Assembly (NCBI GenBank): GCA_002270565.1 | Contig: NQMI01000017.1 | Location: 382,150 to 446,149 of the forward strand | Length of the DNA: 64,000 nucleotides | Reading direction: 5' to 3' | Source of the DNA: Stenocarpella maydis | Lineage: Eukaryota > Ascomycota > Sordariomycetes > Diaporthales > Diaporthaceae | In this document: positions 23,791 through 36,482 of the stretch, one piece after another | Layout of the letters: each line of letters starts with the position of its first letter | Position numbering within the stretch: the first letter of the stretch is position 1 | The notes under the pieces: model-generated | Told to the model about the DNA's origin: nothing | Databases searched by the model: none | Seen by the model: the letters and a program-made list of their open reading frames with translations, nothing else | Translations under genes and position numbers: made by a program

Positions 23791-24488
23791 TTACGCTGAC
23801 TCGAAGAACCAGTATCTAGATTAGGGCACTTGTTAGTGGCCTGATCACCAGCCACTGAAGCGAGACGGAAAGGGATTGCTGGTGGGTACTCACTGTGCGC
23901 TGTATTGGACCTCGAAGGCAGCCGGCATACCGGCACACGTGCTCGGGGCGCTCCCGCCTGCGGTCTCGACGCGGAAGACCTCCTGCAGGCGGCCGGTGGC
24001 GCCCTCCTTTGCCGAGAGCTTGAGCCAGGGGACGGCCTTGTCGCCCTTCTGGCCCAGGGGGGCGCCGGCGGGGGCGTTGACGGCGGCGTCCTTCTTGCAG
24101 GGCATGACGCCCAGCTTGAGGCTGTCGGTGTCGAGGTTGAAGTAGGGGGTGGTGCTGTCGAGGAAGTAGTGGTGGCCGCTGATGGCGTAGTTTCCCGGGG
24201 CCAGCTTGCTGTTGGTTGAGGCGGGCAGCAGGTTCGGGGGGTAGGCTGGGGAGGCGGTCAGGTTGAAGGCCAGGGAGACACGCGGCAGCATGTTAACCAG
24301 GTCCGGGTAGGTGGCGGCGATGCAGCTGGCGTTGTAGAGGGTGGCGACGGCGCCGGCGGCGGTGGGGGCGGCGGTGGTGTTGGAGGTGTCGCAGGTGTAG
24401 TTCTGGGTGCCACGGCCAACAGCGACGTGCTTGAGGATCAGGCCCGGGGAGACGCCGGGGAGGGCGTCGGGGGCTGCGAGTCTTGTGT

Positions 24489-24522
<34 letters not shown>

Positions 24523-24770
24523 ACGACAATGTGTTGGTGGTGAGGATGCAGCTTACATGCGATGGGGAGCTTTGCAGCGCTGAGGTCACACACGGGTCCT
24601 CGAGACATCTGCCTGGCCTCCTGCGTCTTCCGGGCCAGCATGTTGAAGTACTGTGAGATATCCTCGATGGCATCGCCTGGCATGGCAGCCTTGAGGTTGA
24701 GCTCTGGGTAGGCCGGGGCGGCAAAGGCCGAGGCACAGAGTGCGGAGACGAGGACGGACGAAGCGCGCAT
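23791..24770 (-). CDS. secreted DUF3455-family protein
   Basis: Three exons, 24770-24557, 24473-23894 and 23815-23791, give 272 residues. The N-terminus MRASSVLVSALCASAFAAPAYP is a clear signal peptide with a likely cut after AFA. The body carries blocks I associate with DUF3455 proteins: PDALPGVSPGLILKHVAVG, GRGTQNYTCD and the C-terminal QYWFFESA, which is completed only when the last 25-nt exon is joined. The family has no established biochemical function; the 'malate dehydrogenase' names on some relatives are not supported by any motif here. Cysteines and N-x-S/T sites fit an extracellular protein. Intron 1 (83 nt) contains a pure CA/GT dinucleotide run; intron 2 is 78 nt. The family assignment is from recall of its typical motifs. 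Confidence 0.85.
24491..24519. repeat. GT/CA dinucleotide microsatellite inside an intron
   Basis: About 14 GT units (CA on the coding strand) inside intron 1 of the DUF3455 gene, between donor and acceptor. It may vary in length between strains. Confidence 0.95.
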
Positions 24771-25482
24771 CTTGGTTGGTGGTTGAGATTGATGATGGTT
24801 TGAGGTGGTGACTGGATGGCGGTATGTTTTCCCGCTTCGTTTCGTTATTTCAGTCGTGACAGGCGTCAGGTAGCAGACGACACGCAGAGACGCAGAAACC
24901 GGAAACCCGCAGAGAGACTAGGAAAGCGTTGGAACGAGCAGAGAGGATGTGGAAAACTCTAGCCCAAAGCAAGGAAACAAAACCCGACAGAGAGACTGAA
25001 GGAAAGGGAAAAAAGAGGAAAAGCGAGACTATATGAAAACGGAATGGGGTTCATAGGCTGGAGGAAGGCATGGTGTTGAGAGGTTGTTTGTTGCGTGTGG
25101 GAGCGACATGCTTTTATCTGTATACCCTACTCTACTCTTGGACGCCCACACAAGATGCAGGTCGGCGGCACGCACACGGGTTGTCGCCCAGAATAGAGCG
25201 GTGGGTAGCAGCCCGCAGGTTACTAGTATACACTACCCAGCGGCAGAGGGCCCATATGGATGCAGCAGTCGCAGGTGGGATGGGAAGCAACGGTGCAAGA
25301 CGAGTGGACGGTGCGCTCCACGTACGGGCAGGGATGGCATCCCGGGAAGGAGCATGGCCTGTCGCCTCCCCCCACCCCCTGGTCCCCTGGTCCCCTGCCC
25401 CCTGTCCAGCCGGCGCTTGAGCAGCGAAGGAGAAGAGGGTTTTTACACTGCTTCTAGTGCACCGTGGACCCTGATCCAGCCT

Positions 25483-25502
25483 CTCGTCGTCGTCGTCGTC
25501 GT
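25483..25502. repeat. TCG trinucleotide run
   Basis: About six TCG units in non-coding DNA. Confidence 0.85.
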
Positions 25503-25953
25503 CCTCGAGCTCAGTGCCAGCAACAGCCCCTAGCTCCCGGGCGCGAGCACCAACACTCAAAGCCAGAGAGATTGCAGACTCATGGTTGCTACAACAACAT
25601 GGCAGTAGAGTAGTAAGTACCTGGAATGTGAGATGTCGTATCCGAAGGTCCCCACACCCGGCGGCTAACCAGAGATCTAGAAATAGACACACCCAACCCG
25701 CTAGGGCTAACAAGGCCTTGTTCTCTCGGAGCCACGGCACCAACGTCGAATACTAAGTACGCTAGTGTAGATAAACCAGGGTAGGGAGCGCCTAGGCGGG
25801 CCAATCATACCGCATCCCCCAGCCGACCCGTGTCCACTTTCGGCAAGAGACAAGCAGCCGGTGCTAGCCCGCTGCAGCAGCATATTAACGGCGCCTCGCC
25901 GTGCGACATGCTGTAGCCATAGTAGTAGTGCCCAGTCTCCCAAGCCCACATAC

Positions 25954-25963
25954 TACCTAGGTA
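25954..25963. repeat. TACCTAGGTA palindrome
   Basis: Perfect copy of a 10-bp palindrome seen four times in the window, here in intergenic DNA. Confidence 0.7.
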
Positions 25964-26153
25964 TCTATGTACCTCCGTACACTCTGAATTCTCCATCAAA
26001 CAGAGGGCCATACACACCTGGCCGCCTCAACGGGCCAGCGCCTAATTTACGCCCATCTCTGCTCAGCGTCTTGCTGCCCCGGTCATCTCACCTCATCTCA
26101 CTCTAACCTCTTGGGATTCTCAGCATTCTAGTATTAAAAGCGATGGGAAAAAA

Positions 26154-26179
26154 AGAAGAAGAAGAAGAAGAAGAAGGAA
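26154..26179. repeat. GAA trinucleotide run
   Basis: About eight GAA units in intergenic DNA. Confidence 0.9.
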
Positions 26180-28505
26180 GCCACCAGTTGACGGCAACAA
26201 ACAGGTGGAGACCATTTATCATGCGGACGAGGCTCCATACTCGGTATGCTTCTTGCACTACGTTTGGTCTAGGCCAACATCTGACAGGACAAATAAGCCT
26301 TGTTCTGACTACTAGTATTATCCACTTTCTGTTTCCCCATCTCGTGCCCACCTGCGCGTCTCCAGATCTCGGTCCCAAGAATCTCTCCTCACAGCTTGAG
26401 CCAACGAGATGCCAACAGGGGGCTGATCTGCCGGCGGCCATCAGGATGTGGGTGTGGTTACATGGCACGCCTGTTCCTCAGAGACATGGACACACCTCTC
26501 CATCGTCCAGTCATCCTGAAAGATTTACCACGTCCACACGTTCATGCAGCCTCCTGCTCCCTCCCAGTAAGAAGATAATTCATAAATCATGAATAAATAA
26601 AAACCAATTGGTCCGGCCCCCGGCGAGCACGGAGATTGATGGCCGCCAGTCGGCGCCAACGAGCCAACCACCCACCAGGCTAAATAAACAATAAGTCAAA
26701 AGACGACACCTGCATGCCCGCCCCTCCCAAGGTTCTCCTTTTGATAGAAGCTGTGGTTATCCCATGAAATAAAGCCCCCTTGTCATGTTGAAGTGGAGAA
26801 AAAGGTACGTACCAAGATTAAGGTTGGGGTTGCTCAGTGTATTGCTGGCAATGATCAGTTAGGGGCGCTTGGGCCATGAGTACAAAGCATGGGGGTAATA
26901 ATTACGCCTGCAACCACAGTAGCAAGCCTTTAATAGATAGCCAGCTCTTCGCAGCACACCCTCTTCGCAGCACACCCCGCTTCGCCCCTCGTCCCTCGCT
27001 CTCGCTGGCCAACCACAGCGGACACACACGCCTGCGCGTAGCAGGACAGGGAGGACAAGACGAATCTCCTGGCTCACATCAGTCTTGGGACTTTGGGTGC
27101 GAGCCGGGAGACCATGCCCACGAGGCCCCGTCGCGGAAACAAACTGCGCCCCAATGACAACCTCTCCATATTGACATACATCGACGACATCCACTCCCAC
27201 CTGACCGCACACTTGATACGTAATTTTTGAGAGTGACTAATCCTGCCCGATTACGAAACACCAACCCATCCTCCTGGTACGTCGACGAGTCGGCGACGCC
27301 TGTCTCGATCATCATCGCCAACCAGTTCTGACATGCACGAGGAAACCCTCCATGAAAATGCATGGTGAGCTGGTACAAGTAATACCCCCCCGTGGGGTAC
27401 CACAGAGGCCCCAGCTCACCCATCTCTAACCCTAGTATATATACATAGTACTAGGCATGATTTAACCCGGCAGAAGGGTGCCAGGCCGTGTATATAAACA
27501 ACAAAATATGCCCCTCCCCCCACCGAGATCTGATTCCTAACTTTTCCGCAGGGCACATCCCGACCCCCCCTCCCCACAAAAAAAAAAAAAAAGGGAACAG
27601 GAAAACACATTTCTTGGCCCGTCTTGGCTGGAGACGAGCGGGAAGCGCCAGCCCAGCACCAAATACCGCGCGCAGAATGGTCCATCTCGGAACTGCCCGA
27701 CAAATGATCCCTGCGTCTGATCGTTGCGGGAACACCACCACCCATCGCCAGCGATCACCGTTCCTTTCTTGACAAGTGCGACGTGTACACTAGTACACGA
27801 AGAAACAGGACAGGACACCCAAGTTGTACTTGACCAAGATCGACTAGGACGAGAAAAACAGGTTCTATACCCCTGTTTGTCCTCTCAAGTTTCTATCCTT
27901 CTTTCGCGTGCCGCATAGATTATCTTGTAATTACTCCCAATACATGCATCCAATGACCGAGACCAGCGTGACCAGCTGGCTGGGTACCTGCTCGCTCGGC
28001 AATGGCTCCAGGACCGAACAGACAAGAATGCTACGGGGAAGCGAGGCCCTCAAGCCCTGGAGCCGTTTGTGAAGCGGGCGGCAAATGTGCCCCCTCCCCC
28101 CATCCTACTCTGATACCAGTGGGTAGACATGGGAACCCACTTGGAGGACTTTTCAGGCGCTGACCAAGGGCACGCCGAGCGAGCTGATCTCAAGAGACGG
28201 CCGGCCGGTATTGCACCCAACCCTGGGCCGCCGGCACAAGGGGCACGAGGGAGAGGCATGCTAAAACGGGTCATGGGGACACCAGTCACATTGACTGCCC
28301 GTAGGTATTGTATCGGCCGCTTGATTGCTTTTTGATGATGACCACCGTTGAAGCCCCCATCCCTCCACACCCCTTCCAATGCCTGGGACCAATGGAGATG
28401 CCTCTGTGTTAGCTCTCTACAATCCTTACACCCCCGTCATTGTTCTCACCCATCAACGCTCTATCTTGATCTCAAGGTTTATTCGCTTCTCATTCGCCAG
28501 TCCGC

Positions 28506-31404
28506 TCATGACGGCTCCGCCCAGTTCACCTGGTCCATTACCTGCCCGGCCGAGGGATGTGCGTACTGGACTCTTAAGCGCAGACGCAGAGGCTAGATAT
28601 CACGCATTGTTAGCATCGGACGGCGTTTAGGTCTCTCGGCGCATGTTCCAACTCACCCCTTTGACTCCCTGGATCCTCATAGCCTGCGTTGCCTCGGTCC
28701 CGGGCGCCAGCTCCGAGTTTGATATGCTGTTGAGCTGCAGTTTCTGGCTCTTGGGCACGGCCGCCTGCACCCCGACGTTCGACAGTGGGCCGCCCGACGC
28801 ATTCCTAAAGCGCGCAACGGCCTGCACGATGCCCTCGGCGTTGCGCTGCGTGGAAATTGTCACCACGACGCCGTTGTTATTATAACAGGGGAAGCCCGCC
28901 GGCGCTGCTGCTTGTGGCGCGGGAGATGATGAAGTCATCTGGCCGAGAAGATCTAGTCCTGATGAAGGCGGTGCCGCGGCGCCTGCTGCCTGAGGGGGTG
29001 GCGTAGCCTGTGCAGGGACAGAGCCGAAGAGATCCATGATGGCGGACATGTTGGATTGAGGGGCTTGTGTGCCAGAGTTTGATGATGCTGGCGGCGGCGA
29101 GGTAGTCCCACCAAGGATATCTGCGAGAAGATCCGCATTGTTCTGAGAGTTGCCGTTTGCAGGAGCCGGGGATGGGGCGCTGTCGCCCATGATGTCCATA
29201 AGCAGGTCCTGTTCTGACACCTTGATAGCCTTTGATCGCCTGTTCGACTTCTTCTTCTCCTTGGCAGATTTCTCGCCGAGAACACGGTTCTCTTCCTTGA
29301 TCTGGGGCGGTGGCATCTTTTCGAGGACACCGCGCCGGAGCTGGTCGTGATCAAACAAATTCAGGTACTCGACGGCACGCTGCTGGACCTCGACATCCAA
29401 GCTTGCCTGGTGGTTTTGGAGCAACTTCTTCACTCTTTCGACTTGCGTTGCGTCTGACAACCTCGTTGTTAGTTTGATCAAGGCGTTAACGATGTACTCC
29501 GTGGTGACTTGGGTGGCATAGTTGCTGTTCAAAATGGTCGAGAAGAGGTCGATGATCTCGTGCTCCTTGACCTCCTTCACGAGCTCTTCCTCCTCGTACT
29601 GCCCACCCCTGAGTAGCACATCGCCGTACTCTCCAATACACCACGATCCTGCTTGTGTCAAGCTCTCCTGGGTGATATCCTTCTTGAGACTTGTGTACAG
29701 CTTCTGGACCGCATACGTCTGGAGCTCAGGCGTCGTTGCGATGAGCCGAATGACAGAAGACATGATGGGTTCCTTCACGTAGTTCCCAGCCAGGGCCAGA
29801 ACTCTCAGCATGGTATCGACGTGCCACCTCTTGTTCGGCGCATATCGGTCAGCGGCGATGCCGATCTGAGTCGTCAGTGTGGGCTTGAACTCATTGTCCG
29901 CAACTTCCAAGAAGGCCAAGAGCTCTCTGATCAGTACCCGGACGTTGCTCTCGTTGATGAGCGTGAAACTGAGGTCGAGCGCCCGCCGCCTTATGCTGAT
30001 ATCCGGGTCTCTCAGACACTCGAGGATTGTGTTTCGGTGCCTCTGCACGGCATTCGGCTCGATCGCAACAACCTTGATAAGAGTGTTGAGTGCAACATAA
30101 CGGATATTGTTGTCCCTGTTTGTCAGGAACTTGCCGAGGATGTTGACACCGAGTACCCTCAGGCCCGAATCGGCTTCGATGTCCAGGATCGTGCGCACTG
30201 CCTCGTACAGGATCGAATTGCCAACATTCTTGGACGAGTCGGTATTTGTCGCAACCTGCGCAAGAATGTCGTTAATCTGCTCGCTGACCTGCGCATCGCC
30301 TCTGGCCAGAACCCGCAGCAGATGCAGGATTTTGACCTGTATAAACGGGTCCGTGATGCCCATGACATCATGTTCTGGGGCGTAGCCAGAGGATGCGAGC
30401 CCCTTCAGTGTCCTGACCAGTATGGGTACAAACTGCCTGAACTTTTCGACTATGCCCTCCTCGCCGCCCTCCTCGTCGTCCGCCTCGCAGAGACTCGTCA
30501 CCAATGTCAGGCCGCACAGGAGCACGCCATGATTCCTGTCCTGGAGCAATGCCGTGGCCTTCTCGACAAAGTGCTCCTGCAGATCTGGCACCTTCCGGCA
30601 TATCCTCATGGCGCAGAGAGCGGCTTTCCTTCGAATATAAGGGTTCGCGGTCGACACGAGCTTTTCGATCTCGGAGAAGAGGTCTCGGGACATCTCGACG
30701 GAGGCGATGTTGCCGAGGGTGCAGAGGGCGAGCCCGACGACATACTGATTCGAGTGGCCAAGATCACTGTGAGGGTGTGAGCAGGGCACGCACACCGGGG
30801 GTCTTGACGCAGTGGAGCATACTTCTGAAGCGAGTTGGTGACCAACGTGAGCACCTCCTGGTTCTCATCCAGCAGCAAGCTCGTGGCCAGGTGGCCTAGA
30901 CGCTTGTCGGCGAAGCGTGGTGATGCGAGGAGCTTGAGACACTCAATCTGGCCGAAATGGGTTCTCTCGCCCAGGGTGAAGAGGTATAGCAGTTTGGCAA
31001 CATTGTTTCGTCTGCGAGGGGGCATCCATAGCCATCATCAGTACAAATCTCCCCCCATTGACTCGTCGCGTTGGTTGGGGGGGTGGGGGGACGGCCGTGG
31101 AACAAGGGCGGGAGGGCAGAGAGCTGGCAGCCGGGAGCTGCAGGGGTTGGGAGCACACACCGGACCTGGTGATCGTGGCTTTCCTCGCGGAAGCTGGCTC
31201 GTATGGATGCACTCTCCTTCTGGATGACGGCACGCTCGTCTGCGATAGTCTTTGCGGCACGGACGTTTCGAATGAACTGCTTGACTGAGATGTGGCCGTC
31301 TAGTGTCAGCGACTTCAAATCCATGTTGGCTGCTGGCCCGGGGGCTGCGATTCGAACAGGGTGTGGGTTTGGTGTTGAGGAGGGTCGAGCTCACGGGATG
31401 CCAT
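28506..31404 (-). CDS. AP-1 adaptor complex subunit gamma (gamma-adaptin)
   Basis: Large subunit of the AP-1 clathrin adaptor, which sorts cargo at the trans-Golgi network and endosomes. Proposed exons are 31404-31395, 31329-31161, 31011-30823, 30766-28657 and 28592-28506, giving 854 residues. The adaptin trunk (about 1-610) shows [39 protein letters not shown] and [20 protein letters not shown]. An Ala/Pro/Ser-rich hinge with DLLADILGG and IMDLF motifs follows. The gamma-ear starts near residue 745 ([14 protein letters not shown]) and ends in the last 29-codon exon ([10 protein letters not shown]...VNWAEPS). Introns are 65, 149, 56 and 64 nt. The first 10-nt exon (ATGGCATCCC before GTGAGC) is in frame but optional: the Met at 31324 would give 849 residues. 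The product is certain; only the N-terminus is open. Confidence 0.92.
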
Positions 31405-32094
31405 GATGTGAAGGTTTAACCCCACGAGGGGACCTTGGGGCCGTCAAAGGGCTGGCTCGGGTAGCAGAGTCGCACCGGCACTGGAATGGGGGCGCGAGTG
31501 TGTGGTGGTAGTGGTGTGCGTGCGAGCTCAGGCTGAGACACCAACGAAGCAACGTCTGCAGGAAGTGGTGATTGCTGCCGCCTGGTCTGCCAGCCTAAGC
31601 GAACTGCACCCTGCCAGTAATAATAAGTGGCGGTTAGCAAGCAGCATTGGGATGCGATGTCGATTGCGGCGGGCCAAGGAAGACCGCCAAGTGGCTTCCT
31701 GTGCTGCTAGCATGGCCCACCGGGACGGGGCATATGCTTGCTTACTTAACCTTATCTTTCTGGACTCGTGCTGTGCGCGAGTATGTACACTACAGGTAAG
31801 AAAGGGATCTGGGTCTGCAGGTCTGCAGGTCTGGTTCCTGGTGAATGGCCAACTGTCAGGTTGGAAGGCGGCCCCCTATTCTCACCCCTGCCGGTGAGTT
31901 GCTACACTAGTCAGTGCTGCCAGTTGGAGCCCAACACTCCACGGACAAAACGACAGTATCTTTACCATCACACAGAGGCCAGACTTTGCAGATATTTTAC
32001 CTTTTTTTTTTTTTGAATGCATGTATTTGTATCCGGAAAAGGGTACAAGCGGTTTGTCTATTGTGTACATACAGTAGCGCCCGCCTTTCCATCA
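31405..32094. other. intergenic between AP-1 gamma and the mannosidase gene
   Basis: 690 bp with no supported gene. A T-run at about 32001-32013 lies just past the mannosidase stop and is likely in its 3' UTR. Confidence 0.55.
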
Positions 32095-34059
32095 TCACAT
32101 TACATGCAGAGGATGCGCCTCGGTGTTCAACACCCACGTATCAAGGTCGACGGTGTTGAACTCGGAAAAAACCAGGTAGAAGTACTTGAGCGTCTCGGCG
32201 AGCCAGAAGCTCTCCATCGAGTCCATCTGCCCGGGGTCCTCGCTTGTCACGTCCCTGAGGCTCGCGGCGCCGATATCAGTCCTCGTGAGCCGCTCGATGT
32301 TGTCAAACATGGCCCACGCCTTGTCCATCCACGCGCTATCGCCCGTAAGTCTATACATGATAAAGACGCTCTCGATAGCCTCGGGCCGGAGGATGTACTT
32401 CTTGTCGTAGAGCGCCAGGATCCCCGGCGTCAGCTTCTGCCCGCTGATCATCTTGTCCACCTCGCTGCTCATGGGGTCCTTGCCGCTCTTGGTCCCGAGA
32501 TACTGGTCCCTGACGGCGGTGCGCCACTTGACGTCGCTCCACTTGCACTCCGGGCCGGTCTGGCTGTTCTCGACGCCCCCGCACGGGACGAAGCCGAATA
32601 TCTCGGGCATGATCCCGGTGGCTGTTGCCCCGTACGCCCAGACGCACCCGTCCGTGAGCTGCACCGCAAGGTCCAGGTCGCTGGGCCTGTCGAAGATCTT
32701 TGCGGCGATGCCGACCATGCCACCGGCAAAACACGTCAGGTGTTGGCCCTTGGGGCTGTTTATCGCGGTCAACTCGCCACCCGCGGTCCTCACCCTGCAG
32801 TCACCCGAGATGACGATCGGAATGTTCTCCGGGTTCGTAGCACGACGGAAAAGGTGCTTCTTTGCAACGCCTATGAACTTCTCGTACATCTCCCTGGGCT
32901 GCTCAAGCGCGCCTCCAAGGATGAGGTACTGCTTGGGGAGATATTCGTATAGAGAATCTGACATGCCACCCAGAGTAAAAGCATTGTCGGTCGTGAACCG
33001 TGGTCCAGACGAGTCGACTTGGACCGGCCACATGCCCGGCAGTTTAGTGGTGTCCTGACCCTTTTCGAGCTCGTCCGATATCCTCTGGACGGCGTCGTAG
33101 TACTTCATGTCTCCGGTCAGCTGCGAAAGTTTAGTAAGCTCAAGTGACAGTGACCCCAGCTCCGACACGAGCACGCTCCTAGGGTGCCTCTGTGCATGGC
33201 CAGTCATGTAGCTGTAATCAACCAAGTCAGCCAGCTGTCCGCCCTAGTATCCGAAAAAGCTTTGTGGAAAGACTTGCAACTTCCAGTCCCATCTAGCGAT
33301 AGGCATCCTGTTATCCGTGTCGAATGCACACATGACCAGCTCGCCAACCTCGACTGCCTTTCTCAACAGGCCCTCGTACTTCTTCCCACTGAGCTCGTAC
33401 GCGGCCAGGAAGCCGCCGAGGTATCTAATCGTGGTCTCAAAGATATTCACCAGGTCTGAGTCAGACTTGGAGAAGTCAATCGTCTCCGCCGCCTCTACAG
33501 CAGCCCGGAACTCGTCCTCGAATCCCATGATCCACAGCGTGTCTAGCGCGTCCACCAGCGTCGCCGCCCAGCCCCCGAAGGGGTTCTTGGGCTTCCTGCC
33601 AAGCGGCGTCACCTCGTCCGACATCCACGCGTGCTTCTTGTAGCCCGTCCAGCTGTGGATGAAGCTATCCCTGACGGCCTTCTGCCTCTGCAGCCTCTGC
33701 TGTCGTGCGGCAACCGACTCCCGCGGCGCCGCCGCCTGGATCTTGGGGATATAGCTCCGGGCCGCCTTTACCTCCGGCAGCGCACGCAGCTCCCCCTGGA
33801 CTGGGAACAGGTCGGGCAACTTCCGCCAGCGCTCGGCGTCCAGCTCGCCGCCGTTCTCCGCGCCGCCAAACCCACCATGGGCATCGCTGACAGGCGCCAC
33901 ATTATGGTGGCCCGTCTGTGGCTGCTGGCCGGGGACCGTGTGGGAGCCCGGGGAGTAGGCGAGAGGCGCCTCGTCCTCAAGCTTGAACATCCAGTACATG
34001 CCAAGTAGCCACATGGCCACGAGGAGAATGAGTGGGCGCCATCGCCGCAGGGGAGGCAT
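32095..34059 (-). CDS. class I alpha-1,2-mannosidase (GH47), type II membrane protein
   Basis: Two exons, 34059-33281 and 33211-32095, code 631 residues. GH47 enzymes trim alpha-1,2-linked mannose from N-glycans in the ER or Golgi with Ca2+. A single N-terminal anchor (about residues 8-24, LILLVAMWLLGMYWMF) precedes a Pro/Gly-rich stem. The catalytic domain starts near residue 130 (AVRDSFIHSWTGYKKHAW) and shows LVDALDTLWIMGFEDEF, a conserved cysteine pair (SGDCRVRTAGGE and HLTCFAGGM), MESFWLAETLKYFYLVF, and the terminal NTEAHPL whose Thr binds Ca2+. The 69-nt intron has a weak donor (GTTGCA) but a good CTGAC branch and TTACAG acceptor, and yields RWDWNYMTGHAQRHPRSVLV, a normal spacing. A 39-nt alternative (GTCTTT...GGACAG) is also in frame but would be unusually short. 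ER or Golgi placement is not resolved. Confidence 0.92.
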
Positions 34060-35460
34060 TCTGTTCTGAGCCGGCCCTAGGAACGGGACAGGAAACGACT
34101 TTGTGGGGAAAGCCTGTTACGCAGTGAAAAGCAGAGAGATACGACGACCTCCCACGGGCGGCTCATCCGGCTTCGCGGTGTGTATTGCGACACCTAGGTC
34201 GACCAAAGGCAAATGACGGCGTGGCTGGTATCACGTTTACCATTTGAGGAGAGCGCAGCCTCGAAGATGGAAGGATTAAATGCCTCGGGAAGAAGAATAC
34301 GCTTGTCGAGGCGGTCTCACGTATGACAGCGGCAGACCCAAGGCTGGAATCTGAACGACGAGGCAAAATGGGCCGGCATGCCTTGCCAACTCCGGGGGTT
34401 CGATCCGCTCAGCTCGGCGCGAGGTTTGGCTTTGGAAAAGGGGGGCCGGTCGGTCAGGACAGGGGTGCCTTCATCCCTGGGAACGCCCCTCTTACACGTG
34501 TGATTGCGAGCCCACGCGAATAAAATGTGGGCGGCGATCAGCCGTTGAGCAACACTGCGTGGTGGCCGAGCCGAAAACCCGTGCTGGCCTGCAAGAGCTG
34601 TAGGGCTGACGTCTAGCAAGAAGCTTGTCGCGAGGGAAACACTTGGCCCGAGGGGCTGCTTCTGCGCCCATGCTGCCACGCTAAACAGAACACCGCCTCA
34701 TTTGGCGTGCATCGTACCCCTGTGACTACCACCACACTGCTGCTAATCCAAGGTTTGAGTTGGAGGCCGTCCAGCCGTCATGCATGGGCCCGAGAAGATC
34801 GTCTGGGCCCGGGACACTGTGCTGGGTTTGCCCACCGGCAGGGCGCTGGCGTCAAGTAGACATTTTTGGTTGCCACCAACAACGATAACGCCCGATACGT
34901 GCCAGAACAGGCATGGAATTAATTATATAGCCTTTGCCGATTGTTTGGGACGTGTGGTGCCTCGCTCTACTCTAAATACCCAAGCAACCAGGATTCCCAA
35001 CGCGATAGCAACATGTGCGAAGCCCGGCGAACTATTATACTCAGTCCAGTACCTGAGAGCCTGGCGGGATGCGGTGTGGGTTTGGGTCACTGACTCCGAG
35101 ATCAGAAGTGAGTTCGAGGAAGAACGGATGCCTTGATCCATCACAAAACATTTGTGGCACATATTCTCAACAGCAAAAGGCAATTCCTGGCAAACAGAAA
35201 CCCGAGGCCGGCAATCGGCTCAGTTGAGAAAGACAAGGCTACAGACGCCATTGAATCCGCCTCGCTGCTACACGCTCCACATCGACTCATCCGTCATGAC
35301 CCCGACAAGCCCAGCCAGCCGCGCACGTGCAGTCCGCCACGGTCAAGATGCCGTGCCGGTGCAGGCAAGCAGGCTGGAACTGCTCACAAATGCGGTTCCA
35401 TTCTTCTCATCATCTAGGGAATCATTCGTAGTAGACACTGATGGGCCGAGAGACGGTCGT
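34060..35460. other. intergenic upstream of the mannosidase, downstream of calmodulin
   Basis: 1.4 kb with no supported gene. An ACCTAGGT half-copy of the recurrent palindrome lies at 34192-34199. A GGTTCGATCC match near 34397 resembles a tRNA B box, but no cloverleaf or A box could be built around it. Confidence 0.55.

Positions 35461-36482
<1,022 letters not shown>

Larger units (their letters stand above)
24771..28505. other. long intergenic region (3.7 kb)
   Basis: Upstream of the DUF3455 gene and downstream of AP-1 gamma. No coding sequence with family similarity or splice logic was found. It holds a TCG run (25483-25502), a perfect TACCTAGGTA palindrome (25954-25963), a GAA run (26154-26179) and an A-run (27580-27594). 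The part next to 24770 should carry the promoter of the secreted-protein gene. Confidence 0.55.

Noticed and set aside
23905..24219. Gly/Ala/Val-rich plus-strand frame
   Set aside because: Antisense to the DUF3455 gene.
29653..30780. 375-codon plus-strand open frame
   Set aside because: Exactly antisense to the AP-1 gamma main exon. It has no recognisable domain, and strong codon bias of the sense gene explains the open antisense frame.
32017..32952. 311-codon plus-strand open frame
   Set aside because: Antisense to the GH47 mannosidase catalytic exon; a shadow of the GC-rich third positions.
34380..34420. GGTTCGATCC resembling a tRNA T-arm
   Set aside because: No A box, acceptor stem or anticodon arm could be placed at the right distance on either strand.
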